Assembly (NCBI RefSeq): GCF_024505055.1
Contig: NZ_JANIBL010000019.1
Location: forward strand, 1 to 64,000
Source: Methylomonas rosea
GTDB lineage: Bacteria > Pseudomonadota > Gammaproteobacteria > Methylococcales > Methylomonadaceae
Length of the DNA: 64,000 nucleotides
Direction: 5' to 3'
Shown here in pieces: positions 56,953 through 64,000 of the stretch. The translations under genes and the position numbers were made by a program. The notes under the pieces were generated by a model. The model saw only the letters and a list, made by a program, of their open reading frames with translations, was not told the origin of the DNA and did no database searches. The first letter of the stretch is position 1. Each line of letters opens with the position of its first letter.

Positions 56953-58833
56953 ATGCGGATTCATGCCTTACCCACTCAATTAGTTAATCAAATCGCCGCC
57001 GGCGAGGTGGTCGAGCGCCCGGCGTCCGTGGTAAAAGAGTTGGTGGAAAATTGTTTCGATGCCGGCGCCACCCAGATTGTGATCGATGTCGAGCAGGGCG
57101 GGGCGCGGCAAATCAGGATTCGGGATAACGGTTGCGGCATCGTCAAAGACGATTTGGCGTTGGCTTTATCCCGGCATGCCACCAGCAAGATTGCCTCCTT
57201 GGATGATTTGGAACATGTGATCAGCATGGGCTTTCGCGGCGAGGCCTTGCCCAGCATCAGTTCGGTGGCGCGTTTGACTTTGATTTCCCGCACCGCCGAT
57301 GCTGAATGCGCCTGGCAAGTCAGCGCCGACGGCACCGAGCAAAATTTCGACCCGCAACCCGATCCGCATCCGCCCGGCACCACCGTGGATGTCCGCGACT
57401 TGTTTTACAACACGCCGGCCCGCCGCAAGTTTTTAAAAGCCGAGAAAACCGAGTTTATCCACATCGAGAGCCTGATCCAAAAGTTGGCGCTGGCGCGTTT
57501 TGATGTGGGTTTTGTGTTGAATCACAATCAGCGCGAAGTGCTGAATCTCAAACCCGCCGCGACACAGGACGCTCAGGAAAAACGCATCGCCGCGATTTGC
57601 GGCTCGGCGTTTGTCGAGAACAGCGTGAAGATCGATTTTGCCGCGTCCGGTTTACATCTGCACGGCTGGGTGGGCTTGCCGACTTTCTCCCGCAGCCAGC
57701 AGGATATGCAGTTTTTTTACGTCAATGGCCGCCTGATCAAGGACAGACTGGTCGCCCATGCGGTAAAGCAAGCCTATCAGGATGTGCTGTACCACGGTCG
57801 GCATCCGGTGTTTGTGTTGTACCTGGAACTTGATCCGGCCTTGGTCGATGTCAACGCTCACCCAACCAAACTGGAAGTGCGGTTTAGGGAAGGGCGCATG
57901 GTGCATGATTTTCTGTTTCAGGCTTTGCATCGCAGTTTGGCTGATCAACGACCCGGCGCTGCCGGTGTGGCACAGCAGATCGAAACAGTCGCCGATTTTT
58001 CGGAAACACAAACTTCGGTAGCGCCGCTACGAACGCCGTTGAATCAACAAACGTCCTTGCCGCTGACTTTGCTGGAACCCGGCTTGGATAGCATGCCGCA
58101 GCGGACTACACCCGAGGCGTTCGGCGCTTATCGCCACCCGCCCGAGCGGGCGAATTTGTCGGACGTGGCCGAGCAAATCAAGGCTTACGGCAAACTTTAT
58201 CCGCAAACCGATGGCGCAATCCCGACGCAACCTGTGACGGCATCGGCGATGCCGCCTTTGGGTTTTGCGTTGGCCCACATTCACAATATTTACATCCTGG
58301 CCGAAACCGCTAACGGCATCATTTTGGTGGATGCCCACGCCGCCCACGAGCGGGTGACGTATGAGCGCCTGAAACAGCATTATCACAATCGGGCGATTGT
58401 TTCCCAGCCCTTGTTACTGCCGATCAAGTTGCAAGTCACCGCAGCCGAGGCCGATCTGGCCGAGCAAGAGCACGAATTTTTCATGGGCCTGGGTTTTGAA
58501 ATCAACCGCTCCGGCCCGGAAACGGTGGTGCTCAGAGCCACGCCGGCGCTGTTGGCGAAAACCGATGTTGATCAATTGGTGCGCGACATTCTTGCTGATT
58601 TGGCAACCCACGGCGTCAGCCATAAAGCTCAGGAAAGTCTTAACGCGATTTTGGCAACCATGGCTTGTCATAGCTCGGTGCGCGCCAAGCGCAAACTCAG
58701 CATCGAGGAAATGAACGCCTTGCTGCGTGATATGGAGCAAACCGAGCGCATCGGTCAATGCAATCACGGTCGACCCACTTGGGTGGCGCTGAGCCATCAG
58801 GATTTGGACCGATTTTTCATGCGCGGCCAATAA
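56953..58833 (+). CDS. mutL: DNA mismatch repair protein MutL
   Basis: 626 residues. GHKL ATPase N-terminal motifs are AAGEVVERPASVVKELVENC-FDAG, RDNGCGI, GFRGEALPSI and a DLFYNTPARRKF block. The C-terminal region contains LVDAHAAHERVTYERLK, close to the DQHAxxER endonuclease motif, and a late CHSSVRAKRKLS, so this looks like the nicking-competent type seen in bacteria lacking MutH. That last point is inference. Confidence 0.95.
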   Translation: MRIHALPTQLVNQIAAGEVVERPASVVKELVENCFDAGATQIVIDVEQGGARQIRIRDNGCGIVKDDLALALSRHATSKIASLDDLEHVISMGFRGEALPSISSVARLTLISRTADAECAWQVSADGTEQNFDPQPDPHPPGTTVDVRDLFYNTPARRKFLKAEKTEFIHIESLIQKLALARFDVGFVLNHNQREVLNLKPAATQDAQEKRIAAICGSAFVENSVKIDFAASGLHLHGWVGLPTFSRSQQDMQFFYVNGRLIKDRLVAHAVKQAYQDVLYHGRHPVFVLYLELDPALVDVNAHPTKLEVRFREGRMVHDFLFQALHRSLADQRPGAAGVAQQIETVADFSETQTSVAPLRTPLNQQTSLPLTLLEPGLDSMPQRTTPEAFGAYRHPPERANLSDVAEQIKAYGKLYPQTDGAIPTQPVTASAMPPLGFALAHIHNIYILAETANGIILVDAHAAHERVTYERLKQHYHNRAIVSQPLLLPIKLQVTAAEADLAEQEHEFFMGLGFEINRSGPETVVLRATPALLAKTDVDQLVRDILADLATHGVSHKAQESLNAILATMACHSSVRAKRKLSIEEMNALLRDMEQTERIGQCNHGRPTWVALSHQDLDRFFMRGQ

Positions 58834-59772
58834 ATGAGCAATTTGCAAAAACCGTCGGCCATCTTGTTGATGGGGCCGACCGCATCCGGTAAAACCGCGC
58901 TCGGCGTGGCGCTGGCGCAAGCCTTGAACGCCGAGATTATCAGCGTCGATTCGGCCTTGGTCTATCGGGGCATGAACATTGGCACCGCGAAACCCACTTT
59001 GGCGGAACGCGGCGGCGTGCCGCATCATTTGCTTGATATTCTCGATCCCAGCGAAGCCTTTTCCACCGGCCAGTTCCGCAACCGCGCTTTGGAGTTAATG
59101 ACAGACATTACCGCACGCGGCAAGCTGCCGTTGCTGGTCGGCGGCACCATGCTGTACTTCAGCGCCTTGACCCAAGGCTTGGCGCAATTGCCGGAAGCCG
59201 ATCCGGACATACGGCAACGGCTGGATGAGGAATTGCAGCAGTTGGGCAAGGAAGTCTTACATGCCCGTCTGGCGCACGTCGATCCGCAAGCGGCTGCGCG
59301 GATACACGTCAACGATCCGCAACGTATTCAACGGGCCCTGGAAGTCTATGAAATCAGCGGCCGGCCGCTATCCAGTTTTTTCGACGCCGATCAGCACGCC
59401 GAGCAGCCTTTTCGGTTTACCAAGCTCATCGTCGCGCCGGAGCAGCGCAGCACCTTGCACGCCAAAATCGCTGAGCGTTTCGATCAGATGCTGACGCAAG
59501 GCTTTCTGGAAGAGGTCCAGACTTTATGGCAACGCGGTGATCTGGACGAAAGCATGCCGTCGATACGCTGCGTCGGGTATAGGCAAGTTTGGTCCTATCT
59601 AAACGGCGAATACGACCTGGCGACGATGCGCGACAAAGCCATTATCGCCACCCGGCAACTGGCCAAACGCCAATTTACCTGGCTACGCAAGGAGCAGGAT
59701 CCCCGGCATTTAATTACTGGCTCTAAAGACCTGCTTGAGCAAGCCTTGGCATATTGCCGTACGCATGAATAA
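58834..59772 (+). CDS. miaA: tRNA dimethylallyltransferase
   Basis: 312 residues, adds the isopentenyl group to A37 of UNN-decoding tRNAs. P-loop MGPTASGKTALGVALAQ, IISVDSALVYRGMNIGTAKP, HHLLDILDP and LVGGTMLYFSALTQGLAQLP identify the family. It starts at the base after the mutL stop and overlaps the next gene by 8 bp. Confidence 0.97.
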   Translation: MSNLQKPSAILLMGPTASGKTALGVALAQALNAEIISVDSALVYRGMNIGTAKPTLAERGGVPHHLLDILDPSEAFSTGQFRNRALELMTDITARGKLPLLVGGTMLYFSALTQGLAQLPEADPDIRQRLDEELQQLGKEVLHARLAHVDPQAAARIHVNDPQRIQRALEVYEISGRPLSSFFDADQHAEQPFRFTKLIVAPEQRSTLHAKIAERFDQMLTQGFLEEVQTLWQRGDLDESMPSIRCVGYRQVWSYLNGEYDLATMRDKAIIATRQLAKRQFTWLRKEQDPRHLITGSKDLLEQALAYCRTHE

Positions 59773-60364
59773 AGCCGAACAACGCCAAATTGCCTATGCA
59801 GCACGAAACGTGCAAGCCGATAAGGACGCGGTCAGCGCTGAAATCTGCGGACGTCTCTGTGAGCAATCCTGGTATCAAAGTGCGCAGACGGTGATGTGGT
59901 ATTTACATTGCCGCTCCGAAGTGCGGACCCTGGCAACGGTGGTCGCCGAGCTGGATAGCGATAAACGCATCGTCGTGCCTTACTGCACGGTCGATGCCGA
60001 GGGTCATAAGCAATTGGGTTTGTGGCATTTAGAATCTCTAGCCGAATTGCAGCCTGGTATGTGGAATATTCTTGAGCCGCCGCGCGAGCGCTGGTCGGAA
60101 CAGGGCAAACAAGTTCGCGCCGATGAACTGGATGTGGTCGTGGTGCCGGGTGTGGCGTTTGACAAGCAAGGCGGACGTTTGGGTAACGGCGCCGGTTATT
60201 ACGACCGTCTACTGCAAAAAGTGCGGCCCGACGCGGTGTTGGCGGCGATTGGCTATGAAGCCCAACTATTGCCGCAGGTCGTAATGGATGAGTACGATGT
60301 ATTCATGGATTTTGTGGTCACCGAGCAGGCGATTTATTCAGGGAAGGGACGCACATGTCGGTGA
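59765..60364 (+). CDS. 5-formyltetrahydrofolate cyclo-ligase
   Basis: 199 residues, converts 5-formyl-THF to 5,10-methenyl-THF. The ATG at 59765 (MNKAEQRQIAYAARN) is inside the miaA end; the longer frame from 59735 is a shadow. Family marks: VMWYLHCRSEVRT, VVVVPGVAFDKQGGRLGNGA-GYYDRLL. Relevant to one-carbon metabolism. Overlaps nspC by 10 bp. Confidence 0.94.
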   Translation: MNKAEQRQIAYAARNVQADKDAVSAEICGRLCEQSWYQSAQTVMWYLHCRSEVRTLATVVAELDSDKRIVVPYCTVDAEGHKQLGLWHLESLAELQPGMWNILEPPRERWSEQGKQVRADELDVVVVPGVAFDKQGGRLGNGAGYYDRLLQKVRPDAVLAAIGYEAQLLPQVVMDEYDVFMDFVVTEQAIYSGKGRTCR

Positions 60365-61500
60365 ACCTAGCAGAATTGCAACGGCTAATTCCCAGTTCGC
60401 CGGCTTTTGTGCTGGATGAAGAGCAAGTGCTCGCCAATTTGCAGCCCTTGCTAGCCTTGCGGCAAGCGACGGATTGCAAGATTTTGTATTCTATGAAGGC
60501 ACTGCCTTTGGCGTCTTTGCTGGAATTGATATCTGGGAGAGTGGATGGTATTTCGGTTAGTTCATTGTTTGAGGCGCGCTTGGCAAAAGAGGGTTTGGGT
60601 GAAAAAGGCGGTAGCATTCACCTGACCACGCCCGGCATGCGTCCCGATGAATTTCCCGAGTTAGGCCTGCTTTGCAGCCATATCAGTTTCAATTCGCTGT
60701 CACAGTTTCAGCGTCTGCATGGAGCGGCTGCGGGTTATTCCAGAGGTTTGCGGGTAAATCCCAAGCTGTCGTTTGCCGACGATCACCGCTACGATCCGTG
60801 TCGGCCGCATTCCAAATTGGGTGTGGATATTGAGTTACTGCAAGACGGATTGCCGGCCGGTATCGAAGGGCTGCATTTTCATACGGTGTTCGCTTGTCTG
60901 GATTTTGCACCGTTGCAACAAACCCTGGAAAATCTGCTGCCGATTCTGAAACGCGGCCAGCTTAAATGGCTGAATTTGGGGGGCGGTTATTTGTATCACG
61001 GCATCGCGGATCAAGCGCAGGTCGTTGAATTGATTCAAAGGCTCAGAGTTGAGTTCGGCGTCGATGTGTATTTGGAGCCGGGTAAAGCCTTGGTCGGCAA
61101 CGCAGGGTATATCGTGACGACTGTGCTGGACCGATTCGTTAGCGACGGTAAGCAAATTTTGATCTTGGACACCTCGGTCAACCATCATCCGGAAGTATTC
61201 GAATATCAGCGCAAACCGTGCTTGCTGGCGGAAGATGATGCCGGCGAGCGGACGGCAATTTTGGCGGGATCGACTTGTCTGGCCGGCGATGTATTCGGGG
61301 AATATCGATTCGAGCAAATCCCGGAGGTGGGCGACAAACTGGTGTTTGCCGACGTTGGCGCGTATTCCTTGATCAAGGCCAATCGCTTTAACGGCTACAA
61401 CTTGCCGGATGTTTATGCCTTGGCTCAAGGGCAGGCAACAATCCTCAAGCGCCACGATTTCGATGATTATCGCCGGCAATGGACAAACGGCGGCGATTAA
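60355..61500 (+). CDS. nspC: Carboxynorspermidine decarboxylase
   Basis: 381-residue PLP enzyme of the alanine racemase-fold decarboxylases, producing norspermidine or spermidine from the carboxylated precursor. PLP lysine likely in YSMKALPLASLLEL; VNPKLSFADDHRYDPCRPHS-KLGV, HFHTVFACLDFAPL and LDTSVNHHPEVFEY match the NspC family rather than LysA. Its usual partner, carboxynorspermidine dehydrogenase, is not adjacent. Start overlaps the cyclo-ligase by 10 bp. Confidence 0.92.
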   Translation: MSVNLAELQRLIPSSPAFVLDEEQVLANLQPLLALRQATDCKILYSMKALPLASLLELISGRVDGISVSSLFEARLAKEGLGEKGGSIHLTTPGMRPDEFPELGLLCSHISFNSLSQFQRLHGAAAGYSRGLRVNPKLSFADDHRYDPCRPHSKLGVDIELLQDGLPAGIEGLHFHTVFACLDFAPLQQTLENLLPILKRGQLKWLNLGGGYLYHGIADQAQVVELIQRLRVEFGVDVYLEPGKALVGNAGYIVTTVLDRFVSDGKQILILDTSVNHHPEVFEYQRKPCLLAEDDAGERTAILAGSTCLAGDVFGEYRFEQIPEVGDKLVFADVGAYSLIKANRFNGYNLPDVYALAQGQATILKRHDFDDYRRQWTNGGD

Positions 61501-61523
61501 CTTTGATAAAACCGGTTTTTCGT

Positions 61524-61934
61524 CTAAGGGTGCGCGTGCGGCGGCGCTTGGTACTGGTCCAGGCCGGCCATTAAGGCTTCCATTTTTTGAATACTGGCAT
61601 CGCAACTCTCGATGCTGGCTTGCACCTTGGCTTTAAAACGCAGGCTCATGCTTTCGCCTTCGCTTTCCCGCTCAGCATATTCGTTCAGGAGATGGCAGGC
61701 GTCGTGCATCGCTTCTTCTGTATTTGCAAAGCTCTCGTTGTCAGGTAAAAGATCGGCTTCACTGAGCATCATGAGTCGACTTAATACCGTGCTCTGGTGA
61801 CGGAATACCGATTCGGCGTAGTCTGCAAAGCTGTCGTGCTGGCTATTGGCCGGTACGCTGGCGCAACCGTTTAAGCCGCAGCCCAATATTGTAAATAGTG
61901 TCAGAAACTTCAAACGCGGTAAAACCATCGGCAT
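61524..61934 (-). CDS. Small lipoprotein, unknown
   Basis: 136 residues from an internal ATG at 61934; the longer frame overlaps the methyltransferase. Lipobox LNGC after a hydrophobic FLTLFTILGCG. The remainder is helical, with Met-rich and acidic stretches (FADYAESVFRHQSTVLSRLM, AMHDACHLLNEYAERES) and two Cys. Ends in HAHP. Co-directional and five bases after the methyltransferase gene. Confidence 0.75.
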   Translation of the reverse strand: MPMVLPRLKFLTLFTILGCGLNGCASVPANSQHDSFADYAESVFRHQSTVLSRLMMLSEADLLPDNESFANTEEAMHDACHLLNEYAERESEGESMSLRFKAKVQASIESCDASIQKMEALMAGLDQYQAPPHAHP

Positions 61935-61939
61935 CTTGT

Positions 61940-62857
61940 TTAAGCCTTTTGTGCAGTAAAAATGCAATATTCTGTCAGTTTTTCGGTAAACAACTGGTGT
62001 TGCGCCAAACCCACCAGATAATTGGCGGTTTGCGCCTTGGAACGTAACCCCAACCATTCGCTGATAGTCTGTACCGGTTTCAGGCGTTTGGCTACTTTGT
62101 ACATATGCTCCACCGAGGCCTGGGTTTGCGCGGTGATGTCGTGGCAAACGATGGCTTGAAAACCTTGTTGCTCCAACAGGCCCTTGAATTCGTCGCGCGC
62201 GCACAGATTGGGTACAGCCCAGCCGTTTAAGCAGGTCACCACCGCCTGCCATTGCTGTGGGTTAAACTGCCTTTGCAACACAAAGCCGTCGCAGACCACA
62301 ATTCGCCCGCCGGGACGCAGTACCCGCCAGGCTTCTCTTAAAAACTCCCCTTTGTGTAAAGCGTGACAGGAGCTTTCCAGGGCCCAAACCACGTCAAACG
62401 AAGCATCCGGGAAGGGCGTGGCGCAAAAATCGGCGACTTGGAAATCAACCCGATCGGCCACACCGTGGCGCTTGGCGTGTTGGCGAGCATAATCTGCCTG
62501 CTTGGCGCTGATGGTAATGCCGGTTACCTGGTTGCCATGCTGTTTAGCCATCCAAATCGTACTGCCACCGATCCCGCACCCGGCATCCAACACTTTGTCG
62601 CCGGCCTGAATCCCGGCCTTTTCATAGAGGACCTGATTTTTGTTCAGCAGGGCTTGGTGTTGATCGTAAGGCTTAGCCTCGTCCCAATAGCCGTAATGCA
62701 AGGCCAGATTATCGCGGTTGCACCAGGCCACCAAATAATCGTTGTAACAGTCGTCGTAGTGTTTGGCGGCGTCGGCTTGCAGTTCGGTGCTGGATAATTC
62801 GGCGTTATCGCGCAGGCTTTGGTCGCGGTAATCTTGATTGGGTTCTAGGGTGTACAT
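61940..62857 (-). CDS. SAM-dependent methyltransferase (class I)
   Basis: 305 residues. Motif I DKVLDAGCGIGGSTIWMAKQ, then VTGITISAKQADYARQHA and the post-motif FDVVWALESSCHALHKGEFL. LRPGGRIVVCDGF resembles tocopherol/sarcosine-type small-molecule methyltransferases. The substrate is unknown. A frame-extending TTG at 62899 is less likely than the ATG at 62857. Confidence 0.88.
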   Translation of the reverse strand: MYTLEPNQDYRDQSLRDNAELSSTELQADAAKHYDDCYNDYLVAWCNRDNLALHYGYWDEAKPYDQHQALLNKNQVLYEKAGIQAGDKVLDAGCGIGGSTIWMAKQHGNQVTGITISAKQADYARQHAKRHGVADRVDFQVADFCATPFPDASFDVVWALESSCHALHKGEFLREAWRVLRPGGRIVVCDGFVLQRQFNPQQWQAVVTCLNGWAVPNLCARDEFKGLLEQQGFQAIVCHDITAQTQASVEHMYKVAKRLKPVQTISEWLGLRSKAQTANYLVGLAQHQLFTEKLTEYCIFTAQKA

Positions 62858-62913
62858 CGTAGCGGGAAGTGAGGAACGGGACGGCTGAGCGTAAGACAAT
62901 GGAAACGGCCGGA

Positions 62914-63315
62914 TTAGTTGGGTTGCCGGCCATTATAATTCAGATCGGCGACTTGCTTCATGTTAGCCGAGAGATTATTGAATTGCGGGTGATTGATTTC
63001 CAGCATAGAAAATATCTGTTTTATTGGTAACGCTTTGATTTGCTCCGGTTCCATCCCAAAGCGAATTTTGAACAAGCGTCGCTGTTTGCCTACCGGTAGC
63101 GCGGACAGAATTTCATTTAGGCGCAGATCGATTAAGTCTCTAGCCAAGGCCAGTTCCGGACTTAAGTCTCCATCTTTTGCTTGGAAACTGGGTTGAGTAG
63201 GCGCGGGTGCCGGCTGATTTACCGTGGCCGCGCGCTGCCGCATCTCCTGCAAGCGCGAACTTTTGCCTGGATTGACCAACAGCGAATCCGCCGGGCGGGT
63301 GGGTGGTTTAGCCAT
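62914..63315 (-). CDS. Hypothetical basic protein
   Basis: 133 residues, unrecognised. N-terminal half is disordered and Pro/Ala/Gln-rich; C-terminal half is a compact helical domain (LSPELALARDLIDLRLNEIL, LFKIRFGMEPEQIKALPIKQ). No signal peptide. It overlaps the end of the tcdA gene by 8 bp, suggesting co-transcription. Confidence 0.7.
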   Translation of the reverse strand: MAKPPTRPADSLLVNPGKSSRLQEMRQRAATVNQPAPAPTQPSFQAKDGDLSPELALARDLIDLRLNEILSALPVGKQRRLFKIRFGMEPEQIKALPIKQIFSMLEINHPQFNNLSANMKQVADLNYNGRQPN

Positions 63316-64000
63316 GATGTTTGTTGTGGGTCGAGTGAGCTGGATCGTGAATCAAATTGCGGATTACCACCGAAGCGCAGACGCCGCCGAATGCTGCGGG
63401 CAAATAAGAGATGGTGCCGTAAGCCGACTTTTTATAATTACTGCCGTCGGTAAACATCAACGAATCTTTATTGACCACTTCCGGCGAAAACACCACCTTC
63501 ACGCCACGGCTGATGCCGTGTTTGCGCAAACGGGTGCGAATGAATTGCGCAAACGGGCAGTTATAGGTTTTGGAGATGTCCACCACTTTTAGATGGGTCG
63601 GGTCCATCTTGCCACCGGCGCCCATGGAGCTGACGATTTTCATGTTGCGGGCTTTGGCGGCGCGGATCAACGTGATTTTTGGGGTCAGGCTGTCGATGGC
63701 ATCGACCACGTAATCGTAATGCTGGCTCAATAGCTCGTCGGCGGTATCGGGGGTGATGAATTCGTGTTTGATGGTCAGTTTTAAATCGGGATTGATCGCC
63801 AGCAAGCGTTCGCCCATGATGTCAGCCTTGGACTGCCCGTGCGTTGTGGATAATGCCGGCAACTGCCGGTTGCGATTGCTGGGATCGACTACGTCGCCAT
63901 CGACAATGGTCATCGCGCCGACACCGGCCCGGCAGATAAATTCAGCCGCAAACGAGCCCACACCGCCCATGCCGACCACCAATACATGAGATTGCTGTAG
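63308..64000 (-). CDS. tcdA: tRNA t6A37 dehydratase TcdA, 5' end cut by window
   Basis: The visible part is about 230 residues of an E1-like (ThiF/MoeB) ATP-dependent enzyme that cyclises t6A37 to ct6A. Marks: VLVVGMGGVGSFAAEFICRA, DGDVVDPSNRNRQLPAL, GQSKADIMGERLLAINP, VVDAIDSLTPKITLI and SMGAGGKMDPTHLKVVDI. The frame remains open to the window end, so roughly 25-30 N-terminal residues lie outside. Partner of the t6A machinery (tsaE is also in the window). Confidence 0.94.
   Translation of the reverse strand, partial: LQQSHVLVVGMGGVGSFAAEFICRAGVGAMTIVDGDVVDPSNRNRQLPALSTTHGQSKADIMGERLLAINPDLKLTIKHEFITPDTADELLSQHYDYVVDAIDSLTPKITLIRAAKARNMKIVSSMGAGGKMDPTHLKVVDISKTYNCPFAQFIRTRLRKHGISRGVKVVFSPEVVNKDSLMFTDGSNYKKSAYGTISYLPAAFGGVCASVVIRNLIHDPAHSTHNKHHG

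Overview
This 64 kb window reads as a chromosomal segment of a gammaproteobacterium. The evidence is the divergent yceF / yceD-rpmF-plsX-fabHDG order, the PBP1b, LolA, DusA and MutL-MiaA types, and a moderate-to-high GC content. A Methylomonas-like methylotroph (Methylococcales) is my best guess from overall gene flavour and repeat content. That is inference only: no methane-oxidation, rRNA or tRNA gene lies here.

Left third (about 1-24.7 kb): nitrogen and urea acquisition, heavily invaded by repeats. Read right to left on the minus strand it runs outer-membrane porin, urtA, urtB, repeat block, urtC-urtD-urtE (urea ABC importer), a small membrane protein and ureD. A roughly 3 kb accessory island follows, then ureA, another repeat, ureB and ureC. 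The island holds two toxin-antitoxin pairs, a REP-associated tyrosine transposase (RAYT) and an AT-rich orphan gene. The maturation genes ureE, ureF and ureG are absent from the window. To the right, on the plus strand, a 1125-residue fusion of an NCS1-type permease, histidine kinase and receiver overlaps a LuxR-type response regulator. They are plausible regulators of nitrogen or nucleobase/urea uptake.

Middle (24.7-36.8 kb): ordinary housekeeping genes. These are the fabG-fabD-fabH-plsX-rpmF-yceD operon, yceF, an HDOD protein, a lytic transglycosylase, purT, a membrane-anchored MutS-like ATPase, hemH, folE and dusA.

36.8-49.4 kb: three small orphan proteins, then a translationally coupled sensory operon (beta-barrel protein with a His/Met-rich N-terminus, periplasmic phosphate-binding-like protein, hybrid kinase with HPt, NtrC-type activator). 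lolA, the PBP1b gene, a thioredoxin/DsbD-like fusion and a PilZ protein follow.

49.4-64 kb: a metallopeptidase-like protein, queG, a lipoprotein and an unknown two-gene cassette. The conserved nnr-tsaE-amidase-mutL-miaA-formyl-THF cycloligase-nspC run comes next, then a lipoprotein, a SAM methyltransferase, a small hypothetical and the start of tcdA cut by the window end.

The most unusual content is non-coding. Eight copies of an approximately 250 bp, multi-hairpin element (three of them carrying a second, nested element of about 70 bp) show compensatory base changes in their stems. At least six distinct REP-like palindrome families are present, two of them flanking their own RAYT gene as near-perfect inverted pairs. 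One REP has inserted in frame into ureC. An isolated hairpin of the large element sits where a terminator would be after ureC.
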